DNA of 64,000 nucleotides from Girardinichthys multiradiatus (lineage: Eukaryota; Chordata; Actinopteri; Cyprinodontiformes; Goodeidae), in contig NC_061804.1 of assembly GCF_021462225.1 (NCBI RefSeq), forward strand, positions 4,758,740 through 4,822,739, read 5' to 3'. The position numbers and the translations under genes were made by a program. Below are positions 10,605 through 23,059 of the stretch, one piece after another. The stretch's first letter is position 1. Every line of letters begins with the position of its first letter. The notes beneath the pieces are model-generated. The model saw only the letters and a list, made by a program, of their open reading frames with translations, was not told the origin of the DNA and did no database searches.

Positions 10605-10815
10605 TCTTTTAAACTCAGTCCACCTCTGCTCCCATTCTGGCCTCGGAAGAGCTGAACCTCATCTCAGCCACTTGGTACTCAGCTGTGAACTGCTGCTGCT
10701 CGTAGTGAAGGTTTGGACTGGAAGACAGGGACAGAATCACATCATCTGCAAAAAGCAAGAATTCCTCAAATGTGTTGTATAAATAGGACCTTATGTTGGA
10801 CCCATGATGAGACAC
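10605..10815 (-). mobile_element. Decayed Rex3-like LINE fragment
   Basis: The minus strand encodes FADDVILSLSSSPNLHYEQQQF and MRFSSSEA, which align with FADDVVLLAPSSQDLQHALGRF and MKISSSKSEA of the Rex3 copy at 2406-5470. Only about 200 bp is preserved, in the catalytic palm region. Confidence 0.65.
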
Positions 10816-12034
10816 ACAAGGACAAAAGGGACACCTGTTTTAATAAATAAGAGAATTACTGTAGTTTAAAGGAGTACACTAGGTTCAGTCTTCAGTTTTA
10901 CTTTTTAAAACAGCTGCTGGTCATTTCGTACCCTTGCAGTTTAGGTCATTTGGTACCTGACTGTTGGTTCCAGCTATTGTCAAACATACGTCAGCACATA
11001 CCCACCAGGGTGACGTTTGGTGTCCATGTTGACAACAGTGATTTCAAGTAATGTTTTGTATCCTATTTATAGTCCACTGTAAGAAAATGTGGTTATATGA
11101 CTGTAATAAATAGTATCTCCCAACAGGAAGTCATGTAAAGGTATTTAGGGTTTTTCTGGCCATCTGACCCAAGCGGGATTAGAATCCAAATCAATGGAAA
11201 TGGGAAATAAAACTACCTTTTCAGGAAATAATATACAATTAAACTAAACAAATGCTTAATTTGGGCATATTATTATTATTATTATAATCTTCATAATTCT
11301 TAAATCTTGTTGGTTTGAGTTCAAAATGGACGCGTGTAGTTATGTAATGACCACATTTGGGGATGAATTGAGGGTACAAATTGACCTGGAGCCTCGCTAT
11401 TTTAACTTCAAAAAATAATTATTGTGACTTTAATGAAACAAGTAAGTGCATTTAGCAAATTATTAATTTTCGTACTAATTTCAGAAAAACTCCATACTTG
11501 CTGAACGACAAAATGTTACTGTAATCACCACTGCCATTTCCACATCCTGCTCGCTGTTACTCTATCATAATAACTGTCTCTGATATTATTATCACTGAGA
11601 CTCTTCACCCTCATGAAAACCTGGATATGATGAGGGATTGAGAGCATGTGGCATTTAAACAAATTGCTCTGTTTGTTGCTTCCAGGCTGAGGCTGTGAAG
11701 TCAAATAGAGCTTTGTAGTTTAGAATTTGCCCGTCATCACTGATGATCAGTTTAAAGGGCAAATCAACAGGGGATTCTTCTGTTGTGGATTAGAAAAGTT
11801 CAGATGAACTTGTTTCAACTGAGGTCGGGCTTTTTAGGATGGAAACTTCCAACACCTATCTTTTTTCATCAATTTACTTTTACCCAAATTTAAAAGGTCA
11901 GGTAGATGAATGTGATCGGGTTCTGGTTGGTACCTCACAAGTTGGATTTCCACTCACTGGAGTATTTCAGTTAGCGTTTCGGTCAGGCGACCCCAAACGC
12001 CAAACTTCCTTGTACAAAGTGAACACACCCTTAT
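10816..12034. other. AT-rich spacer, no recognised feature
   Basis: I see no gene or repeat that I can name here. A short frame at 11839-12090 runs into the Tc1 terminus and is not credible. Confidence 0.4.
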
Positions 12035-12036
12035 TA

Positions 12037-13647
12037 CAGGTCCTTCTCAAAATATTAGCATATTGTGATAAAGTTCATTCTTTTCCATAATGTAATGATG
12101 AAAATTTAACATTCATATATTTTAGATTCATTGCACACTAACTGAAATATTTCAGGTCTTTTATTGTCTTAATACGGATGATTTTGGCATACAGCTCAAG
12201 AAAACCCAAAATTCCTATCTCACAAAATTAGCATATTTCATCCGACCAATAAAAGAAAAGTGTTTTTTTATACAAAAAACATCAACCTTCAAATAATCAT
12301 GTACAGTTATACACTCAATACTTGGTCGGGAATCCTTTTGCAGAAATGACTGCTTCAATGCGGCGTGGCATGGAGGCAATCAGCCTGTGGCACTGCTGAG
12401 GTCTTATGGAGGCCCAGGATGCTTCGATAGCGGCCTTTAGCCCATCCAGAGTGTTGGGTCTTGAGTCTCTCAACGTTCTCTTCACAATATCCCACAGATT
12501 CTCTATGGGGTTCAGGTCAGGAGGGTTGGCAGGCCAATTGAGCACAGTGATACCATGGTCAGTAAACCATTTACCAGTGGTTTTGGCACTGTGAGCAGGT
12601 GCCAGGTCGTGCTGAAAAATGAAATCTTCATCTCCATAAAGCTTTTCAGCAGATGGAAGCATGAAGTGCTCCAAAATCTCCTGATAGCTAGCTGCATTGA
12701 CCCTGCCCTTGATAAAACACAGTGGACCAACACCAGCAGCTGACACGGCACCCCAGACCATCACTGACTGTGGGTACTTGACACTGGACTTCTGGCATTT
12801 TGGCATTTCCTTCTCCCCAGTCTTCCTCCAGACTGTGGCACCTTGATTTCCGAATGACATGCAGAATTTGCTTTAATCCGAAAAAAGTACTTTGGACCAC
12901 TGAGCAACAGTCCAGTGCTGCTTCTCTGTAGTCCAGGTCAGGCGCTTCTGCCGCTGTTTCTGGTTCAAAAGTGGCTTGACCTGGGGAATGTGGCACCTGT
13001 AGCCCATTTCCTGCACACGCCTGTGCACGGTGGCTCTGGATGTTTCTACTCCAGACTCAGTCCACTGCTTCCGCAGGTCCCCCAAGGTCTGGAATCGGCC
13101 CTTCTCCACAATCTTCCTCAGGGTCCGGTCACCTCTTCTCGTTGTGCAGCGTTTTCTGCCACACTTTTTCCTTCCCACAGACTTCCCACTGAGGTGCCTT
13201 GATACAGCACTCTGGGAACAGCCTATTCGTTCAGAAATTTCTTTCTGTGTCTTACAGTCTTGCTTGAGGGTGTCAATAGTGGCCTTCTGGACAGCAGTCA
13301 GGTCGGCAGTCTTACCCATGATTGGGGTTTTGAGTGATGAACCAGGCTGGGAGTTTTAAAGGCCTCAGGAATCTTTTGCAGGTGTTTAGAGTTAACTCGT
13401 TGATTCAGATGATTAGGTTCATAGCTCGTTTAGAGACCCTTTTAATGATATGCTAATTTTGTGAGATAGGAATTTTGGGTTTTCATGAGCTGTATGCCAC
13501 AATCATCTGTATTAAGACAATAAAAGACCTGAAATATTTCAGTTAGTGTGCAATGAATCTAAAATATATGAATGTTAAATTTTCATCATGACATTATGGA
13601 AAATAATGAACTTTATCACAATATGCTAATATTTTGAGAAGGACCTG
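12037..13647 (-). mobile_element. Tc1-like transposon, copy 2, one nonsense mutation
   Basis: A complete 1611-bp copy of the same family as 8763-10371 but in the opposite orientation, flanked by TA at 12035-12036 and 13648-13649. Both terminal repeats begin caggtccttctcaaaatatt. The transposase frame spans 12315-13319. About 11 residues differ between the two encoded proteins, or roughly 3 percent, so the copies diverged recently or came from slightly different parents. Confidence 0.95.
12315..13319 (-). pseudogene. Tc1 transposase with a single in-frame stop at codon 149
   Basis: The frame has the same 334-codon length as the intact copy and no frameshift. Codon 149, the glutamate next to the first catalytic aspartate in FSDES, has changed from GAA to TAA (12873-12875). 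This cuts off everything after D148, including the second aspartate and the glutamate. Other differences from copy 1 include EG to DC near residue 21, S to P in the NSPDLN motif and E to G near residue 293. Without the stop all catalytic residues are present. Confidence 0.9.
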
Positions 13648-13649
13648 TA

Positions 13650-15725
13650 TATTTTAAGCTCAGCAATTAAGCTACCTGTTATTAGCAATGCAAGCTATTG
13701 ATGTATGGGGCAGCTTTTTTGGATGCAAAGTACCATTGTACAGATTGATGTGCACAGATGTGAACAGATTTAATGAGATACAAACTGATAGAAAGTTATT
13801 GCCACTAAGATGAAGAGGGCAGCCATGTTGGATTTTATTATCAGGGTTGGAAAGATTTCCTCGAGATTTTAAATCAGAAAGTCACATTTAAAGGACCATT
13901 CCGCTTCCAACTGTGAACTTGTAAATTCCAACCTCCAAATTCAAACAGAATGCACCAAAGATTTAGATTGAGCACATTGACCAAGCTGGCTAATATTAAC
14001 ACAACAGCATAATAATATTTTGTTCAGTAGGATTTATTTGCACATATTGTAGCAACATGTTCACTAGCAGTTAAGACAGTACCATGTGTATGTCTGATTT
14101 TATGGGATATACATTTTTTTTTTCCCCATAAAGAAACCTGAAGTGAATACACAATTATCTAATTTTAAGCTCAGTGACCAGGTTAGCGAAAATTCTAATT
14201 GTATGGGACAGCATTTTGTACATGCAAACTCTGCTCAAAGGAGCACTACAGTCAACTTTGGAAGTTGTGAATTCTTAATTTTAAGTGTAAACAGAATGCA
14301 GCAGAGCTTAATAAGAAAAGCATAAAAGGTCTGACTCCTTAGTTCCAACAAAACATACCATAACTCAAGCTTAAGCTCAATTATTGAGTTAGATATTATT
14401 AGCAATACTGGCTAATTACAATGTACTGTTTAATTAGCCAGGGCATACATACACTGCCTGCATAAATTATGTATGTGTTGGACAGTACTTTATGTGCAAT
14501 TGATTTAATTATACCTACTCAAGAAAGAGCAAACAAATATTTTCCTGCAGTGTTCGTCAGCTTTATGTGCAAGGCAGCCATGTTGGATTTTGATATCCCA
14601 ACCTGGTTGGCTACTTACGACTTTCCAAGTTAACATTTTGTCTAATGGGGATTTTTTTGACAGGGAACTAAAGATTCTGACTTCCAAATTCAAAGAGGAT
14701 CCACCCATGGGGGTTGCAACCGTGAGGGATGTGGGTGTTTTAACACCCACACTTTTCCTTGTGAGATTTCACCCTCACTTTTCACACAGCGCTTCCCGGC
14801 TCTTTCCTCCATCTTGTGCTCACTGTATTTACCCCCTCCATCCCGTTCCTCTCCACCTCCGCCTTAAGTCCCGTCTGTCCTGCGGTTGTCTTACATTCTG
14901 TTCGTGCTGAGGATACACTCGTATGTCACAACACAGAAGTAGCTTATTGCTAACATATTGTTTCTCTTGACGTGCTAGCATATGTTAGCCAAAATAAACA
15001 GTCTCTCTGTCATGTCTGTCATATTCATGAAACAGTCATGTTTTTATTGTCTTTTCATCACTCAGTATGATTAAGATACAGAAAAGAAAAAGGCAAGAGA
15101 AGATTGGCAACTTTTTCCAAGAGAAATCTTGTAAGTGATATCACTGTAAAAAGCTAAAAGCCTATTTAAATGAAAAAATAACATTTTTTTTGGTTTAAGC
15201 TTTTTTGTGTAAACTGAGCCTTAAAGTATTTAAATCATTTTGAGCCCAATCTTTACCACTGTACTCTTCTGGTTTAGGATTGGTAGTTACAGGAGCCATC
15301 AGTTTCAGAGAACACACGAAGGTTCAGCGGTCAATAATTCAATAAATGTAGGTGTAAACTTTATTATGTTTTAGTTACAGTGAAAGAGGTCAATTGAAGC
15401 AGACGGTGTCTGTCTGATGCTTACTTCCATCCCAGGTGCATCTGTCTAAGGGTTTATAAAGTTCCCAGTTTAGTTTGAAATGTTTTTAGGATGTATTTTA
15501 AGATGTGGCCTGGAGTGATGATGACAGAGAGGTAGAAGTTATGTTAAAGTAAACATAGCTATTAAGAATCCCAATTCATAGCCGATGCCACCTACAGACA
15601 AAGGACTTCTCTCACACTTTTCAAAAGCTTGCAGCACCACTGATCCACCGTTGATTAATTTTATGGTCAGTGACCAGGCTAGCTAATATTAGCAACACGA
15701 GCTAAAAATGTATTACTACAATTCC
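13650..15725. repeat. Diverged copies of an unnamed repeat
   Basis: Related phrases recur along this stretch. A core like aagctcagtgaccaggctagctaatattagcaa appears (in pieces, with changes) at about 13655, 13968, 14164, 14368 and 15665. The phrase gcagccatgttggatttt appears at about 13820 and 14574, and ccaaattcaaa appears at about 13936 and 14680. The arrangement suggests an old tandem or dispersed repeat with units of a few hundred bases. At 14730-14749 there is a short hairpin with gtgggtgtt/aacacccac arms. No protein frame is supported. Confidence 0.45.
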
Positions 15726-16884
15726 ATAAATTTCTCAAAATTTTGCTTCGGGATCTCTGTCAAATCCAGAATGAAATCTGACATCTAAAGCTCTGAATGA
15801 GCTCTGAATTTTGATCTTTGACCTCGTGTGGGTTGGGGGAAAAACCACAATAAATTTATAAATTTATATTTTGTTTGTATGTTGCACAATCATTTAAAAA
15901 AATCAGTAAATCACTTTATTCATCCCAAAGTTGAGTGAATATCAACCTAAATTGTGTGTCAGACGTAACCCTTTTTTGCTTTATTTTTGCTTCTTGAGAA
16001 CACTTACTCAAAAAAAAAAAAAACATTATTTGGAAAGAATTTCTCAAAATCTCTTGGACAGCCAAGCCAACTTTTTGGTGGCATTTTTCTTCCAAGTTTG
16101 TTTTCTGGTTTCCAAACACCACTGTCTACTGCAGTAAAGTGTTGGTTTAACACTTATTTCAACCCTGTAAAGACTCATGATAAAAACACAAAGATGCCGA
16201 TTAGAGAGGTTAAATAGCAGATGTTTATTTCTTTGGCGCTCGGACCCTGAATGAAGACATGAATGACATGAGCTTGAATGAATGATTTAGGATTAGAGAT
16301 GTCTCCCCCCACCGGGATCCGATACTGGTGATGGAGTGGAGGCCCGATAATAAGGGAGCTAGGAAGCCAGATGGTGGCGATGGGGTGGTGGAGGGTCAAA
16401 GGTCGGCGGGAGAGCAGGGAAATCCATGGTTGGAGGTCCTTAAAAGCGAAGCCTTGAATGGGGAATTGGCTGAGGAGGAATGCAGACTTGACGCTGATTG
16501 GTTGGTGCGGAGATGCATGATGGAGTCATAGTACAGAGCCAGTGGTGGAGGTGAGTCTTCCAGATTGAATTTTTGTCAAAACTCCATCTTTAAATGTGCT
16601 CATAAATAAACTGACTCTGCATTAATAAGAGATGATTAAAAACTGAAATTGTGCTGTACAAATGCACCGAGGTCTGTCCTGCCGATTTAAGACTACAACA
16701 CTAGGGTGTGAAAATGTGCTACAGATTCCTTGATACAGGAAGTAGTTTTGAATCTACCAGAAAATGAAGGATTGAAGATTCTCCTCATTTACACATCCAA
16801 TCATATGCATAAATCTAAAACGTACAATCCATAATTGAAACAAGTAGCTACTTTGTTCCATACAGAATGTTTTTGATCTGTAGT
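15726..16884. other. Spacer, no recognised gene
   Basis: A 13-base A run sits at about 16010. A somewhat GC-richer segment at 16310-16560 contains no supportable frame. I cannot assign the rest. Confidence 0.35.
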
Positions 16885-17700
16885 TATTACTGTTGTGCTG
16901 TGAAAAATATTTCCACCGTTAGTTTTCTTCAGGTTTTGCCTTTTTAGTCGCATTTAAATGTTTCAGATTATCAATCGAATTATAATATAAGGTAAAGATA
17001 ATCTGAGTGAACACAAAAAGCAGTTTTCAAATTATTTTAGAAAGAAGGGGAGTATCCTAACCAACCTGGTCATATGTGAAAATATGGTTGCACCCTAAAC
17101 ATAATAACTAGTATTAAGTGTTTGTGGTAACAATCAATGAGTCTTTCACGTCGCTGTGTTGGAGTTTTAAACAAATCTCATTTGCAGAATTGTTTTCATT
17201 CAGGTTTTTGAGTGTGAATTACCCATTTTGGGTGCCACTGTGCCTCAGTGGGAAGAGCAGTCATCTCAGTCATCTTGCAATCTGAAAGTTGTGGGATTGA
17301 TTCCACCTTCCTCTTGTCAGATGTTGATGTGCCCCTGAGCAAGGCACTCAACCAAACGTTGCCAACCAATATGCCCATTGATATGTGAATGTGCGTTTGT
17401 GAGTGCAATTGGGTAAATGTGGCTGTAGTGTAAAACATGTTCTTATTGTTAAATCAAGATTGTGACTGAGGCAAGTTAAGCCTGCACTGCTTTAAATGTT
17501 GTGGGTTATTTCATGACCTCCTGGATGAATTTTCAATGCGCCTATGGAGTAAGCTTGGAAGGCCTGCCACTCCTGGGAAGGTTCACCACTGTTCCATGTT
17601 TTCTTCATAATTACACATAATTGTTTGGGTTAATAAATATGGCTAGAATGGAAAAAGTGGAATTTGGGATCAAATAAAATGGATTTCATAGAGTCCTATA
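16885..17700 (-). mobile_element. Decayed Tc1-like element split by a SINE
   Basis: The left part (16930-17215) matches the end of the family also present at 60485-61265, sharing tttaaatgtttcagat-like terminal sequence, an ataacc/aatctgagt block and gcagaattgtttt. The right part (17460-17620) in reverse complement encodes remains of a Tc1 helix-turn-helix region, with the familiar noncoding-strand phrase ccactcctgggaaggtt. The copy has many indels and no frame. A tRNA-headed SINE lies between the two parts. Confidence 0.65.
17225..17435 (+). mobile_element. tRNA-derived SINE inserted in a Tc1 remnant
   Basis: The head carries RNA polymerase III promoter-like boxes (A box around gcctcagtggg, B box around gtgggattgattcc), followed by a body with cccctgagcaaggcactcaacc and a tail with gtgaatgtgcgtttgtgagtg and aatgtggctgtagtgtaaa. 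This order is typical of common fish tRNA-SINEs. It is a mobile element remnant, not a functional tRNA. Confidence 0.75.
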
Positions 17701-18059
17701 AGTGTGACAAAAATGCAAAAAGCTGAAGAAATTTGTAAGGGGATAAATCACTTTTTCAAGGTGTTATAATCTCTATCCTTTTATTTTTTTACTACTGCAA
17801 AAAGTGCATAAAAGTGTTGATGTGTTTACAGACAAAAACATTGTGAGGATTCTTAGTTTTACATGTACTGAATAAGAAAGAAAATCTGATTTTTCCATAT
17901 TTGGCCGACCAGTCACTGATCAGTCGATTTAGGGAAAACCTGTTGATTTGGATCTCTAGCTGATTGATTTGTGCATCTTTTGCATTTAGTTTTATAAAAA
18001 CAATGGTTGATTCAACCCGATTTCCCTTTTTGTTACTCCATTAAAAAAAGGGAAGAAAC
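17701..18059. other. Spacer beyond prr7 3' end
   Basis: The segment 17890-17975 (ggccgaccagtcactgatcagtcgat region) resembles a decayed hAT terminus. Nothing else is recognised. Confidence 0.25.
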
Positions 18060-18897
18060 ATGGTAGTGGAGAAATATTTTATTACACAGGGAAAAAAAGG
18101 CCTTTCTGACAATGTTTCACAGATTGTTTTTGTGATTGTATGTGAAAAAAGGTCCTTTTCATTTCAGAGAGCCAGCTGGCATGTTGTGATAAAAAACAAA
18201 ATCCCTACTGACAGTCAAGACGGCACTGAAAATGACAAAGCAGCAAGTTACAAAACAAAAATCACTTGGTTCTGTTTAGTTCTACTCCATCCCAAAAAGA
18301 AGCTTGGCCTTCTGTTTGGAGTCACAAACATGATGTCTGGGTCCCACTGAAGGTCACCGTGTGCTCCTTTTCTACGTCTTAATTCTCACGGTTCTTGGGA
18401 GGATGTGAGCTGAGTTTAAAAAAAATCTGAGCAGATAGAGTAAACGGGCAGTTCTTCGGAGCCATGGCAACAGCAGGCCGGTACAATGGGTGGCTCAGAG
18501 ACAGAAGCAAAAAGAGAAGGTGGTTATGGAAATAAAGACCAGGAAAGGTTAGATTTGCAGCTCGTTTGTTGCAAATCTTTACCTCATTATGGCTTCTCTC
18601 TTCTTTTCTGCACCTCCACAGTTCTTTAACTTAGTTTCAAATATGACGGCTGAGTACAGTTGTAGCTCAACAATACTGGTTCAAAGCTTTTTGTTTCCTT
18701 TTCTATGTGCACATTATCCCTGAATGGTAAGTAGTACACTCCTGCCCCATCTGCAGCCCCTGGGGGAGTATAATCTCTACTTGTAGCAGCATTTATTAGC
18801 ATTAAAGGAGTTGTCCCGGCAGTGAGTTTGTCTTTTGAAGAAGTCACATACTGTCTGTCTTATTGGCTGGTTAGATGTTCCCAGTGAGGATCCAGGT
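18060..18897 (-). terminator. prr7: prr7 3' untranslated region with candidate polyadenylation signal
   Basis: The region follows the prr7 stop codon on the minus strand. It holds an AATAAA hexamer (tttatt on plus at 18078-18083), the best candidate for the transcript end, which would fall a little below 18065. The region is not visibly made of transposon sequence. The exact end is an inference. Confidence 0.4.
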
Positions 18898-19448
18898 TCA
18901 GACAGCAGTGCTCCGACCCAGCAAAGGGAAGGCGGTTGGCATGCCGCAGCTATGCTCCAAACTCAGTCTGTGAACCCCCTGAATTCCCTGAAAGCCTCCC
19001 TGAAAATCCTGCATGCCCCCCTGAAGTCCACTTATTTCACCTCGCAGACCCTCATGATGAGTCCTGTGCTCCCTGCGTGGCATTGTTGCCATGGCAGCGG
19101 CGGCCTGAAGTGAGCGCGCCCCTGGCGGGGTCAGACTGTTTAGGTTCAGATCCATGTTGGACAGGAGATGACCCAACGAGTCCCAGCGCTGGGATGAAGG
19201 TAGGCGAATAAGCGAGGAGTAACCCCGGTTGGGGAACACTGTCGCCACGGGGAGCTTGCTGGTCTCGGACGTGACAACTGAACACGGGTCACGGTTTTCC
19301 CTCAAGTGCAGCGGCGCTCCCCGGAGTGGGATGGGCTTTAGGTAGGTTCCCCCTCGTGGGTCGGCCAAGACCTCGCTGTAGGGCGGAGGGGGATCTTCCA
19401 TCAGGACTGCTTCCTCATAACAGGGCGGCATTCCAAATATATCCGTGT
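18898..19448 (-). CDS. prr7: prr7 coding exon 2 (C-terminal 182 residues)
   Basis: This exon encodes the larger part of proline-rich 7 (synaptic), a membrane protein of the postsynaptic density. It starts after a strong acceptor (ttctctctcttccag, with the AG at 19449-19450 on minus). The one base carried over from exon 1 plus AC completes residue D113. The sequence then reads TDIFGMPPCYEEAVLMEDPPPPYSEVL, containing the family-specific PPCYEEAVLM block and a PPPY motif at 133-136 that can bind WW domains. A weakly conserved middle follows. The C-terminus is PLLGRSTAV, whose last residues form a class I PDZ ligand, as in mammalian PRR7, known to bind PSD-95. The middle is glutamine/glycine-rich (residues about 245-275) and unlike mammals. 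Stop at 18898. Confidence 0.9.
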
Positions 19449-21039
19449 CTGGAAGAGAGAGAAGACTGGTTTAGAGGTGGATCAGGCAGAAAATTCCTCA
19501 ACATTTATACACAATCTTGTTTCCCAGGGTGCTGATGGTGTGTAGACAAATCAACATCTTTGCATCCCAAAGTAGATATTTTGTTGGAGTTCAAGGTCAA
19601 GATTACTTTACCATTCACAACAAGATTACTTCAAATAAAGTACGTATGTAACTAAAGTACTTTAAAGAATGTTTCACTGGAAAGTTCATCATTATGGACT
19701 TGGACAACCTCTGGTTCATCAGGAACACAGCTCCTCCAGACAGCATTCACAGCCCTTCATTTTTTCAACAAAAAATAATTTTTTATTAAAAAGCACAAAA
19801 ATAACTTTTATTGTGAAATTTGTTTCTTTATCTGCTAAACACCAAACCAAACATGCATTATTTTTATGAAACAAAGTTGCTTAATTTTTGTAGAGAACAT
19901 TTTAGGGACACCAACCATAAAACAGTTGCTTGCTGAGTTACATGTGATAACATGTTCAGCTGCAGGAACACAAACATCTGCTGTTCTATATCAGGCTTAT
20001 GTTTCAGGCTCTTTCTGCCTCTTTCTTAAGCCTCCAGATTTGTTCTGTTCAGAGAAACTGCAGTACATCAACAGCAAACAAAACCACTTATTGGTTTCTA
20101 TTTGTCTCATCACTCCATAAATGCATTTCAGCTCTCCTTATTCCTTTTGGTTTGAATGGTTTTTTTTAGCAGTTTGTCATCTGGCATTTTCTGTGGAGAG
20201 CGCTGAGATATTCCCACAGTGGGAGCAAAATGCCAAACAAACCCACACGTTACGGAGGTGAGAATCCGAAGTTATGAAACGGCTCATGTGTCAGCGATGT
20301 TGCAAACTGATGATGGCCGAGATTTCCATTTACTGCTCATCACTGACTAATACTGTTTATTATATACAATAGACTGTAGTGAATGAGTGACAGAAGGTGT
20401 AATTTCACATGCAGGGTTTTTTCTGCGCTCTGACAATATCAAGAAACAATTTTCACTGATTGATTTATTTATTTGTTTTTTTTTTTTGCACAGTTTGTCA
20501 GGGTTTTTGTGTCATTGTTTAAACTAAGACTTTATTATAAGCTCTTTTATGCTTTCCATTCCTTGGGATATTATTCACTGTGTACTGGTCTTAATTCATT
20601 ATCATTTTCATTTGCTACTGGAGAGTTTCATTGGATCCATTCTTCCTGCATCCACAGTGTATGTCCTGGATGAAAAAGTATTGGCACCAAGGTAGGAGTT
20701 TATAAACTTGCATGTTTTTTGCAGTCACCAGTACCACACTCATCAGCATCCCTGCTGTTAACTCTTTGTATTACCCCCTTTTGCTAGCAGGAAAGCACTT
20801 AGTCTTGTACTAGAACATTTCAGAAGGTGGGAGGATACAAACCTCTTTGGCTATTCCTCTTTTCTTTTCTAAATTGGTAAGAGTCCCGGGGCCTCTTTTG
20901 CTTTGTTCTCTTCACCGTACCAAACTGATTTTCTACAAAATATATGTCTGTGGGCAGAGGTGGTCATAAAAGAGGGTTGGTTTTCATGCCTGTTGAAGAC
21001 TTTTGGTTTTAATTTGGCCATATGTCATCCCCACCTGAT

Positions 21040-21780
21040 GACCACATGATCTCAACATGAATCTCGGACTTTATCTCTGACATGTTGACGTGGATGAAAG
21101 CCCATCACCTCCAGTTAAACTTCTCTAAAACTGAACTGCTGGTCTTCCCAGCCAAACCGACCATACATCACAATATCTCCATCCAAACTGAACCCCTACC
21201 TTTTGCTCCACCAAAGGTAGCTAGAAACGTGGGTGTCATGATCGATGACCAGTTGATCTTGAAAGATCCTGTAAAGATACCTCCGTCACTCCATTGTGCT
21301 GCTTTGTGTGGTTAAACAAGAAAAATCTGACTATATCTAACCCAACATGCCATCCATCTTTTGGTGCAGTCTACGGTCATCTCTTGCCTTGACAACTGCA
21401 ACCCCTTCCAAACTGGTCTCCCAGCCTGTGCTGTTAAACCTCTGCAGATGGTCCAGAATGTGGCAGCACATCTGGTCTTCAATTAGCTTAAAAGAGCACA
21501 CGTCAACCCTCTGTTCATAGAGCTCCACTGGCTACCCTTAGCCACAGTCATCAAATTCAAATCACTGATGTTAGCCTTTAGAGTGCTTAAAGGAACAGCA
21601 AAGGCTTATGTCATGACTCGGTCACTCCGTTCATGAAGGGATTGTCTGCAGTGCCTATGACATCTTCAGTTCAGACCCGTTTCATGTGTTGTACTATGAT
21701 GGTGGAATGACCTGCTGACCGCTGCAGCTCATTATGCCCTGCAGTGAAATGTGCAGTCTCATTCAGAATTAAGGGTAAAA
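21040..21780 (+). mobile_element. L2/CR1-like LINE fragment (reverse transcriptase C-terminus)
   Basis: The frame at 21082-21315 encodes WMKAHHLQLNFSKTELLVFPAK and ARNVGVMIDDQL, a typical LINE region downstream of the FADD motif. Continuing past a frameshift are blocks comparable to VISCLDNCN, QNVAAHLV and LHWLPLA. The copy is heavily damaged, ending near an aaataaagt at about 21920. It sits inside the prr7 intron in antisense orientation. Confidence 0.75.
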
Positions 21781-21789
21781 CAACTGCAA

Positions 21790-22591
21790 GCAATTTAGGA
21801 GCCCTGGAAATAAGACTCACTGCTTGATGCTGGAGGAGTATCTGCTGCTAAATATATGAGTAAATCTTTTATTGTTGCTCGTTTAGTCTTCTGTTACTGC
21901 AGTGAACAATGTGTGGAAAAATAAAGTAGCCTGACCTTTTCATCTAGATGGCATTATAGCAGCTGGATCTGCTGATTGTGGTGCAGTAGAACATGGAAAA
22001 ATAGTTGGGAAAAACTGCATTTCTATGAAATGCTCAAATGGAGCATTTCTAGAAAACTTCTTGCAGGACCCTGAATGTACTGTAAGAGAGAAGGTAATAT
22101 CTTTTGTGTTTTGTGTGTATAAAAGCATCAGTTTCTGGTGACTAACCTCCCCACGGCTGCAGAGGTTTTTCACATTTTCGGTCAAGTGAAGCCAATATCT
22201 TATTTTTAGTGTAGAGAATCAGTACAAATTCAGATTGATATGTGTTGAAATGGTGCACTCCTGCTGTCTGGTGACATGCTGGTCCTTTCAGACACTCTGT
22301 CGCAAAAACATTGCACCTTGTTTCTTTCTCTTCTCTTTTATTCATTTAGGGTACATTTGCAAGGTGTCAGTGAAAATATAAGAGCATGCTGTTTGCAATT
22401 TGAAGTTGTAAAAAAGATGATTCCATGTCCAGTAGCTACCATATTTATGGGAAAATCAAACATGAAAATTGCAAGGGTGCAACGCAGCTACTGCTCAAAC
22501 TTGTAACAGTCTTCTGTTAGTCCTGTCGGATACTGGAACTACTTGATGATGATGAATTAATAAAAATAGAAAAAGAAGCAACAGAGCACTG
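21790..22591. other. Spacer in prr7 intron
   Basis: No gene or named repeat is visible. Confidence 0.3.
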
Positions 22592-22790
22592 TAAAAATAA
22601 AAAAGTCACTGGTTGCCATGATGATTCCCGCCTTCTTTTTGATAATTTTTCATTTCAGTGCAAGTAAACCCAAGAATAAGGTCTAGAACACTTTAGAAAA
22701 AAAAGAGCCACAGGTTGCTATGGTGATTCCCACCCTTTTCTCCTACACAGGATTTTTGTTACTCTTCTATTTCTGTGCATGTAAGCCTTT
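22592..22790. repeat. Direct repeat, two diverged units of about 98 bp
   Basis: Unit one (about 22592-22690) and unit two (about 22690-22788) share, in order, an A-rich start, cac(t/a)ggttgc(c/t)atg, tgattccc(g/a)cc, and ttc(a/t)gtgca(a/t)gtaa. They look like a tandem duplication that has since diverged. Confidence 0.45.
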
Positions 22791-23059
22791 CTGGGGAGTA
22801 GGGCAGGGTAGTGAAAGCCAGGAATTAAGCCTACAAACAAACAGTTGTGTGTACCAATAATTACAAGTTGTATGGAAAACAATAATGGACTGTAAGTGCG
22901 AGGACCCTCTTTAGGCCACACCTAAAGTTTTTCTTTATACAGTGTTTTATGTTGGAGATATCACAGCTTAAAGAGAGCCTTCAATCCCAGCTTTAACAGA
23001 GAAAATCTGAGCTGAACTATAGTGGGAGTGGATTACAGTTTGGCTGTGAATACTGCACT

